From contig JAXDDX010000060.1 in assembly GCA_034670405.1 (NCBI GenBank), forward strand, positions 1,432,001 through 1,496,000: a stretch of 64,000 nt of DNA. Direction: 5' to 3'. The DNA is from Hoplostethus atlanticus (taxonomy: Eukaryota > Chordata > Actinopteri > Trachichthyiformes > Trachichthyidae). The translations under genes and the position numbers were made by a program. The notes under the pieces were generated by a model that was given only the letters and a program-made list of their open reading frames with translations, was not told the origin of the DNA and made no database searches. Below, in pieces: positions 32,331 through 44,910 of this stretch (the first letter of the stretch is position 1; every line of letters begins with the position of its first letter).

Positions 32331-35300
32331 CTGGGAGAGAGGGAACAGATGAAACACAGTGTTTGGGTGGGGACTGACTGATGAAAACATACTGTCCGGG
32401 TAAGACTTCCATCAAAGCCTCCATCTGGATTTAGGCGAGAGCAGATCAGCATCTCTTGGGAGAGTACTCCCTCTTCTTTTCTCTGCTCTCTGTCTCGGCC
32501 TCCAAATTCATCTCTATCATTCATCCATTCCTTTATTCAGTCACTCCTAACTCTGTCTTCCTTGCTGCCTTCCCCCTGTCACTTCTCTGTCCCTTTCTAC
32601 CCTCAAGATGTGGCTGTTCTCTAATGGGTCTGATTAGAGTAAACCTTGAATGTAAAAGAAACAGGCATCTCTAGCACTGCACGTTATTGTTGCTTATCTG
32701 AGAATGTCACACAGGCCTACACTAGAGGGTAAACACATCTTGGAGGGACAGGGTTTGTGTGTGAGTGCATCTGGTCTGCCTGTTTATCTGGAGTGCTGGC
32801 TTGCACTGTAAGCCCACAAGTACAGAGAATGAGGCACAGAAACAGCGGGGGCTCGACAATTTGCTCCCGAAAACGATTATAAAACCCCTGTCTCTTTTGA
32901 ACGGCACAAAACAAGACCCGTGCATAGATAGTGAGCTATTGACGGAGACCTTGACCTTTCCTGTCTTTTCTGTCTAGTTTGTAGCGGTTAAGTAAATAGG
33001 AAGCTCTACTGTTTATGAAATACTGTTGCAGGACTATTGAGAAGACAATTGCCACAGCGAGGACGTGGATATTTCAAATTCAGCCATCGTTTATGCACAC
33101 AGGGAACAAAAGATCAAAAGATAGGTTAGATATTGGGTTTTGTGCTGGCTTCTTATTCAACTAATTGGACAGCAGTGAGAAACCTCAACACCAAGCATGT
33201 CATCTATCAGAAATAAACACTTTAATTCCTATTACAACGTAGTATCCATAAGTCAACTTGTGCACTCAGTCATTCAGGAATGATTTTTCACTACTGCTTT
33301 AGTTAAGTCATTGTTTTGCTCAGATGGTCATTTGATTGACACTGATAGCTGTGCATTGATAGGGAATAACGTTTTGTTACAGTCTTGAAGAACTTCCATT
33401 CAGCATACAGCACAACCTTTTTAAATATATAGATGCATCTAATAACAATATAATTTACAGAAGACCTCCAGGAGATTGTCTGATAGTATTTGTCAGAGGG
33501 TTATATACGTATAAAGGTTGTATCTTTGTGAAAATAAAGGTGTGGATGAATCCGTGCGCTGCAGATCAACATAGCACTGAGTGACATCCGCAACCATCCC
33601 TATGGAAATGGGGGCAATTGTGCAGCACGATCCCTAATTGTAACAGAGAGCCATTTGGGGAGGGAGCAATCACAGAGCAGACACATAACACCAAGACAGA
33701 AGCCACAGGGTTGTACTTAATGGCTCTCTCTTGTTTTCTGAACCTCTTTTTTTTTTTTTTTTACGCTGAAGAACACGTCAAGGGCACCCAGCGTTTTTTC
33801 AACATTGCAGTAAGTTTAGAGGTTTTATATATAAATATAAGAAGTTTTCATTTATCTTTTGTTGAAATTGTTTTTAAACACATTGACGTATTTATCTAGA
33901 GCAATGAGTTTACTGTCCTTAACCTCACCTCTAAAAGGAAAGGAATTATAGGGCATTTATATAAGGTATTATTAGATACATGTACATACATGGATAGATA
34001 CATGTTTCACAATATAAACCTTTATATATATTCATTTATGAATCTATTCCATCTGTTCTCAAGTGTCCCTAGACATTGTAGTAACAAGTGCTGGAGTTGT
34101 TACTTTCAGATGGCTCATCATTTTACTCTTTTGTGTTAAAGCAAGCAAAGTGGATAATATTTTAAACATTTTCTATTCTGTAAGAAATTTGTCATAATAG
34201 GCTTAGTGCTTTTAATGTCTGAGAGAAAATATGCATGGGGAGCTTCAATTAAATTTCATTTTGCACATTTATGCTGAAGTTTTAAAAGCACTCCCACCAC
34301 ACCAAGGAAGTTCAAATTGATGTACATGTGACCTGTTATGCAACTTCGACATTTTCTTTATCATCCTTCCCATGTCTGTGATTTTTTTCACTTTCAGTAT
34401 AATGGATTACACGTCTCAAAATGTTTTCTTACGCAAATGTACTTTTTCCTTGAACAAAGCATCACTCAGGGATGTCATTTAGAGTGTGAACTGTCTGCAG
34501 CTCAATGGATTTTCCACCGAAACACTCTAATGTTGGTAGTCTGAAAGTGTCCATTTGATGGGATGTTGAGAGTAGAATATCATCCAATATTATACATTTT
34601 CTCCAATGCCAATGTTTAGCAATAGAATAGGTAATGGTACTGATGTTCACACACATTACCTGAATCAGGTGTCTATGAGAGGTCAGGCAGGAGGTATTAA
34701 CTCTGACTGTTGTAGATAATTGCAGATGTAACTAAATAATCATTTGGGGTACAGATGTGAATCATGAGTGCCTTGCAGATCTGTTATGTGCCCACAAAGT
34801 ACCCACAGAACGATTGCCTGAAATTTGACTGCCCCCCAAATGCTGAAAATGTTGTATTCATTTTCCAGTGTTATACTTCAATCAGTGTGGTTACATTCTC
34901 ACTTCATCATTCCTGGTTGAAATTCCACACATGGATTTAAAGAAATAATAAAATCTTCCCCACAGAAATGCTTGTGCTGCCACTCAGTTTAGCCAATCTC
35001 AAGGACACAGACATGCTGTAGCTGTGTGCTGACATCCCTGCATGAATACTAAAGCGCAAACATGAAAGAGTAGCCCAGCATTTCAGCTGTCCTCTCTTTG
35101 CCATTGTGGGAAGAAGATAGACTATAACAAAAAGGCAAAGAAGTGCTCTTTGGTTTGAAGAAAAATAGCTTGTACTAAAATAGCCTGCACAAATATCTGT
35201 TCTAGGGAAGCATCTCAACTTTCAGCGCCTTGCTGTAGCACCTTGATACTGTGCTTATATAAGATAGACAGAGTTAAGCAGCTAAATCCTGGATTGAGCA

Positions 35301-36509
35301 TACAAACAAAAACATGGAGAATAGGTAGGAAATGGAAAAGCTGCATATCTCTTGATTTTAAAGAGCAAAGGAGACAAAGACTTAGGCTTTGACCACATTC
35401 CTTCAAACTATTCCTCACACTAATGATGCTGTACATCTGGGAATGCTTGCATCATCTGTGGTCAAGCATTAACTATTATCCATGCTAGGAACTGAGATCT
35501 CCCCTTCCTTTGCCTCTCTGACCCTGAACTCCAAGAAAGAAGCGACAGAGTATTTACTCGTGGGCCATTGCCCTGAAGCTAATGAGGAGGAAGAGGCAGC
35601 ATTGACAGACATAATTATCACAGTTTTGCTGGGCTCAGCCAGGGGTCCCTTTTGTGGTGTAATTACTGTCCTTTCATCCACACACCACTGCGTCCCGCCA
35701 TTATTTCACCCATCTTCGATGTTTGTGTGTCTGTGTGTTTCTAGATTGTTCATTTTTTTTTATAACTGGAAAAAAAAATCATGGACAACATTATTTTGTA
35801 TCTGCTTCTATATTGTGTACCCAAGTGCTCCTATAACCTAACCAGACATTTATCACAGAACAAGGAAAATGTTTTCTCTAGTTAGCATTCTGACTGGCAC
35901 TGTTGAAATAAAGTAAATCCTCCATGAATATGCCATCAGGGAAAATGGAGGAATAAATAGAGCATCTAAAAGTCTCCATTGTATGTTTCTGAAAAGTAAT
36001 AGGCTTTTAGTGTAGCTGTGTATGACCCCTCATCTATCTCCTCAGAATTTTTGGCACTGTATTTGAAATGCATAGTTTCCTGTTCCCTTTGATGGAATCC
36101 CCTTTTCAGCTGCCTCGGGGGAAATCATGACCGGCAATCACTGTGAAATGTTTGGGGGAAAAATACAAAAAAATAACCTTAGCCCTATTCCAGCATTGAG
36201 GTCTTTCTGGATTTATCGGGGAGATGCGTTTAGCCAAAAATAATATATAATTCTTTTTAATTTAACTTAAAATAAACAACCCAGAAGTGATATCATCAGT
36301 GAGCAGCCATTTTGAAAAGACAGAAAGATGGAGCAGCACGGAGAACAAAGTTTAAAAAAAGATCAATGCACTTGGATCAATAACAAATCCTTTGAAACTT
36401 GCTTTTATCTCAAAGTAAAATCCAACCACGACAGGTGATGTTGGTGCAATAAGGTACGGTTTTAGATATTAGCCACAACGTGGAGCCATAATGAATAGAC
36501 AATACTCAC
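32331..36509 (-). other. ptprn2 intron
   Basis: A 4.2-kb AT-rich intron. A GC-richer patch at 35,480-35,690 with ATAATTATC and TAATTAC motifs may be a regulatory element. No gene, RNA or clear mobile element is recognised. Confidence 0.6.
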
Positions 36510-36583
36510 TATTGGACTGGCGTTGATGTAATCGGAGTTGCCATGGTTATTCTCGGCTTTCAAGGTGATTCTGGAGTGATCGT
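36510..36583 (-). CDS. ptprn2: ptprn2 exon, start of phosphatase domain
   Basis: Acceptor CGGTTACAG, donor ATA|GTGAGT. It encodes [20 protein letters not shown] and ASPI. This is the NxYxNxLPYDHSRV...SDYINAS region of PTP domains, with the Tyr before DHSR split over the upstream junction (T|AC). Phase 1 in, phase 0 out. Confidence 0.97.
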
Positions 36584-36782
36584 CTGTAACCGAGATGCAT
36601 AATTCATCAACACACCTTTCCACACAAAAAAACAACAGAATATTTAAACAACAACAGAGGAATATGAAACTGAAAAGACTGTGGGGACGGTAATTTCACC
36701 AGACTTTCATCATACACTCACACTGACAATTTCTGAAGCCCCCAACTGCTCCACCTTCAATAAAGAATGATCCAAGTAAAAT

Positions 36783-37069
36783 TACACTGCAAAAAAAAGT
36801 CTTAAAAGCTTTTTGGTCCTTAAAGGAAGTAAAGAATTGGTTGAGATTATTTCACCTATTTTGAGAGGTTTCTTTAAACAAGTGACAATATCTTGTGTAA
36901 GGCTAAAGCGGACCACTCTATTAAGTATCATTACGTATCTACTAAGTATCATTGTAAGTAAGTATCATTGATTAAAAAAAAATCTTTGAACAAGTTGATC
37001 AGAAACAAGTGTATATTAGTCAATATTAGATCTGATTACTTGTTAGGGAGGCTATTTTTTTACAGTGTA
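36783..37069. mobile_element. MITE with CACTGYAAAAA terminal inverted repeats
   Basis: The left end CACTGCAAAAAAAA (36785) and the reverse complement of the right end CACTGTAAAAAAAT (ending 37067) match at 12 of 14 positions. They are flanked by TA on both sides (36783-36784, 37068-37069). The body is 283 bp, non-coding, and contains repeated AAGTATCATT. Elements with these termini are common in fish. TA duplication suggests a Tc1/mariner-type origin, but hAT-type MITEs share similar ends. It fills much of a 662-base ptprn2 intron. Confidence 0.7.
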
Positions 37070-37245
37070 CTTTTGGCTTGGTTACCCAACTGGTTTTGTG
37101 CAAGCTCCTTCCTGACTATCTTCGAGGCATCCATCCACAAATGCATTAGTGTTCAAGATTGACCTGTATGACTGCCCTGCGTTGCCCAGGGCTGTAAAAG
37201 GTGGGAACTTTGTCACAGTAAAACAATTTATCTGAAAGGACTCAC

Positions 37246-37393
37246 ATACGACCACGGCGTCGGAGCGGTTCCTCTTGGTGTTCTGCTCCCCCTGGCCCAC
37301 GTTGCAGGCGCTGGGCTCAGCCTGGTAGGAGCACAGTGCCTCCCACTCCCGATCCAGACGGTTCTTGTTCTTCAAGTGGTCCTCCATGTATGA
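37246..37393 (-). CDS. ptprn2: ptprn2 exon, juxtaphosphatase helix
   Basis: Acceptor GTCCCCCAG. The donor is GTAT|GTGAGT, chosen because it splits the Tyr codon (T|AC) that the next exon requires; the nearer GTATGT would break the frame. It encodes [20 protein letters not shown], then [20 protein letters not shown], then RNRSDAVVV. The usual KNRY motif of PTPs reads RNRS, as in the family. 148 bases, phase 0 in and phase 1 out. Confidence 0.97.
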
Positions 37394-37648
37394 CTGGGGG
37401 ACAAAGGACACTACATCAGCCGCCATTTCAAACAATGAGCCGAAACCACGTGCACAAGGGGAAATGGAAAATGTGTCACAAACGCAGGGCATGTGGTTGC
37501 AAAAAGATTTCCCCTGTTTGTTTCAGTCGCACCTTAAAATTGAGTGAGAGACTTCAGACAATTCACCTATTGTCTGAGTGGGCTTAGGTAGCTTTTGCAT
37601 GTTGTTATTTTTTTATTGTATTTCAACCCGTCACCAGGAGCCAACCAA

Positions 37649-37679
37649 TATTTTGCTGCAGTTTATCTGCAGCAAAATA
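37649..37679. repeat. Perfect inverted repeat (13-bp stem, 5-base loop)
   Basis: TATTTTGCTGCAG, loop TTTAT, then CTGCAGCAAAATA. Every stem position pairs. It lies in an intron, 255 bases from the nearest exon. Confidence 0.9.
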
Positions 37680-38067
37680 CTAAACCCTTGACAACAGAAC
37701 CACTCCTTTAAAGCTATGATCAGGTGTCATGGAGCATTATCGCCCTAAGCTGCTGCATAGCGTAACCATTGGGGGAGGAGGAGGCTGGTGAAGATTTGGA
37801 CTTGGGGTGGGGAAGGTGTGTTAGTGTTAGTGTGTGTGTTTATGTGCGTGTGTTTGACCGCAAAAAAAACCCAAAACATCCACAATTAAGACTCCTGAAA
37901 GGTTTGTCTGCATTGGAAATACTTCAGGGGTGTTTCAATCACGTCCCTCACTGCTTGCACAGCCACTGATAAGATTGTCTGCATTTAAGCCGTCGCTCGG
38001 AGAAGACAAAATTGAATTCGCTAGAGAGACAAAGAAGAAAAGAGAGAGAGGGGGGGAGGGGGAGAGG

Positions 38068-38098
<31 letters not shown>

Positions 38099-40466
38099 TC
38101 ATTCCCCAAACCAGGGCAAGTCTTAGGGAGCTTAGAGGCTGTAGCTGGCAAGAGGAGTCTTTTTTAGTGGGCGCCGTGTTTCGCTTTCACTCCTATATCA
38201 TGGCTCCCCTCCCGACGGGGTTAAATGGTTTAGTCTGCTATTGTGTAAAGCAGAAGATTACAGACTCATAAACTGATGTCAGGGATCAGCTGGCTAATAC
38301 AATGAAAGTGATACCCAGATGCGCTGTGTTTTTATCCCATATTAAAGACAGTATAGGTGGACTCAGTTGAAAGGTGATACTCCATTGTTATCTTATTCAA
38401 TTCTGTCAATCAAGTCTTTACAGAATATATACAATTTCTACCGAGACGATAATAAAAAATAAGCTTGTTCAACTCGCAAAAGGCAATTACCCCTTATGGC
38501 TCATCAATTCAGATGTCCCCCACATTCAAGCAAAGGATATTAAATGACTAGTAATAACACTGTGAATCCACCTTACAATGGAAATCAAAGTTTATTTTTA
38601 GACGTGCTACCAAAAGTGCTGCTCAGGTCTTAAAAGTCAAAAGAGCTTGTCTCATGAAAAGGGAAAGTAACACTTCTGAATAATGCAGCTACACAATGAG
38701 AGGATGAGATGGCACAATGTGTTCCATCTGAACCCATTAGTGACATAAAGCTATATTTCTAAAACATTACTGCAGGTTCATATCACTCTACTTTGACCCG
38801 ACCGCTGCTAGCAAGTCAGGGCTAACTCTGGTTATTCTGCGTATGCATGCAAAATCTAATCTAATCAAATTATCAGAAATTCTGCGTTAATATTGATTCA
38901 AATAGCAAACAGCACACCCATATTTGCATGTGTGTTGCTGTGCATTGCGTACACAAACACACAATGCTGTCTTCCCAGGAAAATGACAGCATGCCATTAT
39001 GGCCACTTGACAGAGCCTGTCACTACTATGCTCTTGTCACCCTGCACAAGTACTCTCTGCTTGCCAGCCTGACAGCATTCCACCTCCCCTACCCATATTA
39101 CATCTCCATGTACTTGATACATCCACTCTGAATTGCATCCCATTCTATTCAAAACGATGTCCTGAATCGATTGCATTCCAAATTCATATTTTTGCAGCTT
39201 AATGCAATGCAGCCAGCAGCCCCTTATCAAGCCCTCCCGTTTCTAGGGGGAGGCAGTGGACCATGGCATATTCCAGAGACAGGGTAACGAAGGTTTAGTG
39301 AATGGGGGGATTATGTCTGCCAATCAGAGGGTTGGGATGGGAGGCCTGGGTGTCAGGGAAACAATGTCTAATCCTTCCTAAGCAGTCTCCTCGGCAGCAG
39401 AGGGTGCTGGGTGAAATCAGGATGAAGGGACAACCAGGGGAGCCAGACACAACAGGTAACACATTACTGTCTATCTCCACTGTCAAATAAAAATGAACAA
39501 TAGAGGTAACAGTTTGTACTGGGAACTCTACGCTATGATAAACAGAGAAGGTGGTCAGTGCTATTCTAAATGCCTATATGTTTTTGTATGATATATTAAG
39601 GGGCGATGGTCTAATAATGACTAAATTAATAAAACACATTATTCTCTGTTATTGTTTATGGAATACAAATGAAGCATAACAGCACACACTTTCCTTTGCT
39701 CACATACAAAATTAAAAATATGTGAAAATGTTGCATGCCTCAATGCCAAAATAAAAAAAATAGCACAAGACTTACCCATGATAAATGTAATCAATTTTCT
39801 TGTGCCTTTTGAGCAACTAATGCATCATTTAAAAAAGGAAAAATAAGTACTCAAAATAATGAAAACGTGCCTTAAGAGACTTATTGATTTTTTTTGGCAG
39901 AGCAATGATTAAGCTAAGGGAACACAAGGTAACAATGGCAACTGCATCAACATCTTGACCCTGCTCTTGGACAACAGAGGAACATGGACAGAAATGTTAT
40001 ATTGTTCAATGTGTATGGGGGGGGCAGGCTTGGTACAGAAGTGATGTGACTGTAAAGTGCTGTCCATGGTGCTGAAAGGACCCAACGCTTCAGCAATAGG
40101 CACAATAATAAGTGCATACAGAGACATAGAATAGAAATGTTCCATATCACAGCTGTTAGTAATGAGGTTTTTATTCAGTCAGTAGATAAACTGTGCACAG
40201 TTGCAGCATCTTACTGCAGCTGAAGAAGGCAATGTAGAGAAAGAGGAGCAAAATCTGAGGTGTGTCAAAGCTCTAAAAGGATGTAATGAAAAACAGAGGG
40301 TGACTCAGCACACAGAGGGTCCAATTCTGGGTGTGAATGTAGAAGCCATAACGTAAGCCTTGTGATTCAGGGCTGAAGTCTTGAGGTGGACCGCATCATG
40401 GGGTGCAACCTTGTAGTTTATTTATTCTGATGGCATCAAACTGCTATAACACTGACTGTGTATGTA

Positions 40467-40474
<8 letters not shown>

Positions 40475-40530
<56 letters not shown>

Positions 40531-40542
40531 TGTGTGTGTGTG
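40475..40542. repeat. (TG)n microsatellite with one interruption
   Basis: The longest dinucleotide run of the window (about 68 bases, one AG interruption at 40529-40530). Confidence 0.95.
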
Positions 40543-42031
40543 GCGATCAGGTCTCAAAAGGACCCCCAGCATGTGTGCTTTGGAAACCCAGGTACTCATC
40601 ATCCTTCTCCACACGGTGTGAACTCCAAAGAGCGAGAGAGAAGAGATGAGAGGAGAGGAGAAGAGAGATGGGAAAATATAGGTCTGAGATTAGTGATAAC
40701 AAGGCAATCTCACACATGGTTTCATGTGAGATGGCAATGGAATTTTAAAGAAGCCCTATACGACATCTCCATGTCAATCACTGCATGAAAGAGAAGTAAA
40801 GGTCCCTGTGCGTTTTACCTTTCTGCATTGTAATACTAGCGCTGAATCTGTAAAGAAACTGGGTCTAATAATAACTAGCTTCTAGAAAATGATTCACAGC
40901 GCCCCTTTTGTTATTGCAGGGCTAAATGCATTTCTATTGTCAATGTTTTCAAAAGGGGCTTCACAAACAAGCCTTGACGAGTGCAACAAAACCCATCTAT
41001 TACCACCAATACAAGGCATTACTCAAATTCACTCTCATTCATTACAGGCTCCCAATATAAAAGCTAGACATGCAGTGTGATGAATGCTCTCTCCATTAAT
41101 GGAAACACTGCAAGGCATCTATCCATCTCTTTTATCAAGCTTGTCTCAAATGAATGAAGCGAAAGTTGTGCAAAATTAAAACAATCCATTGTGTGTGTGT
41201 GGAACCGATGGCAACCAAAAGGCTTTTCAAAGGAAAAAAACTAACAAAATTTCTAAAACACCCAACTGACAATCAGCTGGGTAATGATATTTCACTTTTG
41301 AGCAGCTCTCATCACACAAAACAATGTCTGTCTTATTTTGGCTTCAGCAGAGAGAGAAAATGACAAAGAGGGAAGAGAAGCAGGACAGAATGATAAAGAG
41401 AGAGAAAATGACACACAGTAGAGAGAGAGAGAAAAAGTTGGGGGGGAAGGGGGGGGGGGGTGGAGACAACAGAGCCAAGAAAAAGCAAGAGAGAGAAAAC
41501 AGAGGGAAGAAGCGATGAAAATGAAAAACAAAGATAACAGAAGAGAATGAAGCGACAGAGGGATGAAGAAGACAAACAGATAGAGAACAGAGAAAAATCA
41601 AGCTGTTGGCTTTGAGTTTGCAAACCCTATGTATACATAATATAATCTCACATGAAACAACAAAACACCCTTATAATGTAGATCTGAAATGTAGGTAATT
41701 TCTCTCAATAGTGATGTACACCAACCTGAATTGATGTGTACTGCACAGTGCAAGTGTAACCATTAAAATGTCTGGAACTGCACTGGTAGGTTGGAATGAG
41801 TACCCGCACACTGCAGTGCAGAATTCATTGTGGTATTACACTGTATGACTGTATGCTTATGGTGAGAAGCTGTGGTTGTTTAGATGTAACAAGCTGATGC
41901 TTAGTACCACAAATGCTCTCCGAGGGCCCTGGGTACAAACCACACCTCGACCAACTTCCATCTCACCTCCTACTCACCTCCTCCACATTGTTTCTGGAAT
42001 CAAATGCAATGCAACCTAGGAGGATCCTTAC

Positions 42032-42229
42032 CAGTATCATGTGCCCAGTGGAGATGTCCATGTTGGATGGGACTGGTTCTTCACACCAGGAGGAGGTACT
42101 GCTGCGGGTCGACGGGCTGGGCCCATCGCTGAACTGGGATGACACGCTGTTGAGCCGCGAATGCCGCAGCGTCTCTGGGCGGTCAACGCGCTCCGATGTC
42201 CGGATCGCCATGCGCTGGCGACACAGTTC
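42032..42229 (-). CDS. ptprn2: ptprn2 exon, cytoplasmic juxtamembrane region
   Basis: Acceptor AATCCCCAG, donor CTG|GTAAGG. It encodes [20 protein letters not shown], then a Ser-rich stretch with [20 protein letters not shown], then [37 protein letters not shown] and [11 protein letters not shown] are the conserved juxtamembrane signature of IA-2 proteins, involved in protein contacts and sorting. 66 codons, phase 0 both ends. Confidence 0.98.
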
Positions 42230-44654
42230 CTGGGGATTACAGGAGATGTTACTGAAGCACTTGCAGTTGTTTTTCTCTTACAAGGTTTTATATCTTTCTA
42301 TTTTGTAATACTTATACTTATGTTTGTGCTTATTCTTGCACTTGGGGGTTGAGTTTTGTAAATACACCATATAAAATCCTGTATCTCGGTTGACTTGATC
42401 TGTCCTCACTGTCTGTAGATTAATGGCTTATCCCTGTGGATTATGGGGCTTATACTAATTATGTCAAAAATACATGGTTGAGGAACCAAACACAGTTTAC
42501 AGAATAAATTCACTGTGTAATACCTGGCTGCCAGACATTGACTGTCTTCATTGTTTGAGGATGGATCTATATTTGTGAACATATCATTGTGCTCTTTCAA
42601 AGTAAAACCCTGCACAAAAGCAGCACACACTCACAAAGTCAGACACAGTTGCTGCATTCTTTACTGTGAAAGAGGAATGTGTATACCATTTTTCAGAGAT
42701 AAAAACGTACAACTACTCAGACCCAATGGAGATAAAAAGGCATTGACACAATTGCACAGTATAATTTCCCATTTTGATTGATATTGCTGGTTCTTATTTG
42801 GTTCTGTGGGGTTTTGGGAGACGTTGGTAAAAGACCGCTCCCCCACTGCTACAAAGATTATTCCTCTCCCAGTGACTCAGCTTTTCTCCCATCATGCCTC
42901 TGTGCAGACCATAAAAAAATCCTGAGACCAGGCATTATCTATTCCGGCAGTCTTTTCTTTTCCCCCAAAAGAAAAAAAAACCTCCCATTGTCTGAAGGGT
43001 GCAATCTTATCGAACCTTCCCTCCTTATACATGTATGCACAAACACACACACAGTCACACACAAACACTTTGTCCGATTCCCCTATAAAGTGTTGTCACC
43101 CTTATCTCTGGGTGGATATTCCCCCATTAGATTCCCCCAGGATCAGTAAACCCCATTATGTTCGGTTCAGGCAAGCAGGGCCAGTCAGACCCACAGAATC
43201 ATCTCCATACACAATTAATAACGGCGAGAGCTCAGCAGGCCAGAGAAAATGCCTTGTGAAACACATGCTATCTCATGATCTATCATAGTGATATTTCTCT
43301 CTGGAGAGCAGGGCCCTCTAAGCTCTGGTCTTGGATCAGCTTTCCCGCCGTCAGACTTTAATGATTAGAGCCATGAAGCAGTGCCCTGGGCCTTGGCCTC
43401 AGGGCAATATCTAGGTCCACCTCATAATTCATCCTACTTCTCAACATCTCTACAGAGCGGTGGGCTGTACCAGATCGGAGAAATGTCCCAGAAGAAAGCA
43501 GGAGGGTGTAGTTAGTACCAACAGGGGCCAAAGGACAGACACGTGAGGCCCAGAGAGGAGCACAGGTCGTGGGATTATAGTTTCCGTTTCCGCCCACCCC
43601 TCCCAGAGATTACTAATAGGCATGAAAGCAGGCCAAGAGAAAACGATGTGTTCTGTCATCCGGCACTTTCTCTCTCTCGCAACACACAGCGAAGGTACCG
43701 ACATGAACACCTGACAGAACAGCTCCAACCCCAAAGGTATATAGAGAATGAACATCCCCCGTACATGGCCTTGACTTTGCACAGTAGCACAATATGATGA
43801 ATATTTTGAAAATATTAAGGGTGAGATAAATATTACACTTAATCCTGATACCTGTTGTAGACAAAAAAAATATATATATATTATTTTTAGATGAGCAAGA
43901 ATTGCAAAAGCAGGTGATAGTTTGCTCCTCTGTGGCCGTAATTATAACACTGCACATCGCCAGCTTTTTATAAGAAGGCAACCCTGTGAAAACCTGATTA
44001 AATATTGAAAATGTTAACGCGACATGCAGATAAATGTGTTCTGAGTGCCATGCTGGGCACAGCTGAGCCCCAACACTAAAAATCAATACAGCCCAGGCTG
44101 CCTGTGGCCCTGGAGGAACAGAGGGAATAGGTCACATCGGCGGCCTGTTCCCTTGTCACACACACAGACACACACACACACACACACACAGACAGACACA
44201 CACAGACACACATGTAATGCTTTCACACATGCAGACACATGCGCGCACACACACCACTCAGCCCAGGGTGAGCAGTACAATTGGACACACTGAGTATCTA
44301 GAGGCGTAATCAGCAGGAAATGGGGAGGAAATAAAGAGGTTTCAAATGCTGTAAATAAACACAAAGAAAGTGATTTTTTTTAAGTGAAATTATTGCATCA
44401 GAAAATATTAAACAATAAACTTCATTACGCAACAAGCCAACTTTAAATCATCTGTCAACCGAATCACACAACAGGCAAACACTTGATAAGAGCAAACAGA
44501 AGAGGAACACCACGCAAACACACACAAACCAACACAGACGTAAACCTATCAGAACAGCAGCCTTGTCAGAATAGTCTGCATGTTCTGCCAATAACAGAGC
44601 GCAGGCTAAGTGTGCCGGTCACCGATTGGCTCATAGCGAGGGGGTTGCTCTAAC
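42230..44654 (-). other. ptprn2 intron
   Basis: A 2.4-kb intron with a (CA)n cluster interrupted by GA units at 44157-44212 and a short (TA)n at about 43868-43882. No gene or RNA is recognised. Confidence 0.7.
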
Positions 44655-44870
44655 CTGATAGGTTGCGGTAGCATCGGTACTGGTGTCAGTCCCCAGGCTG
44701 GCCAGCTTCTCCTTCATGCGGAGGTGGGACCGCTGGCGCAGGCAGAAGAAAGTGGTGGATACGACCAGCACGACCACGATGAAGAGCATGCAGAAGACGG
44801 AGAGCAGCAGGAACTGGCCCGATTCCACCCTGGTCTCCTTCACCACGGGGATCTGGGTCAGGCTGCCCCT
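44655..44870 (-). CDS. ptprn2: ptprn2 exon with the transmembrane helix
   Basis: Acceptor GTTCCAG, donor CAG|GTTAGA. It encodes RGSLTQIPVVKETRVESGQF (luminal stalk), a hydrophobic helix LLLSVFCMLFIVVVLVVSTT, FFCLRQRSHLRMKEKLASLG and TDTSTDATATYQ. The basic stretch after the helix marks the cytoplasmic side. DATATYQ leads into ELCRQR of the next exon, as in human PTPRN2 (DATAAYQ-ELCRQR). 72 codons, phase 0 both ends. It is the most upstream ptprn2 exon I can identify. Confidence 0.96.
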
Positions 44871-44874
44871 CTGG

Positions 44875-44875
<1 letters not shown>

Positions 44876-44909
<34 letters not shown>
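44876..44909 (-). repeat. (TG)17 tract directly before a splice acceptor
   Basis: 17 AC units on the + strand, so (TG)17 in the transcript, ending five bases before the transmembrane exon. It takes the place of the usual pyrimidine tract. Confidence 0.95.

Positions 44910-44910
<1 letters not shown>

Larger units (their letters stand above)
37394..42031 (-). other. ptprn2 intron
   Basis: A 4.6-kb intron. It contains a 13-bp perfect hairpin at 37649-37679, (TG)14 at 38070-38099, a long (TG)n at 40475-40542, a GA-rich region at 41,345-41,590 with a G-run at about 41,442-41,460, and a G-run near 40,017-40,024. No gene is recognised. Confidence 0.65.

Noticed and set aside
35482..35841. 119-codon plus-strand frame
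   Set aside because: No domain; it crosses a candidate non-coding element and a poly-T tract; no partner exons.
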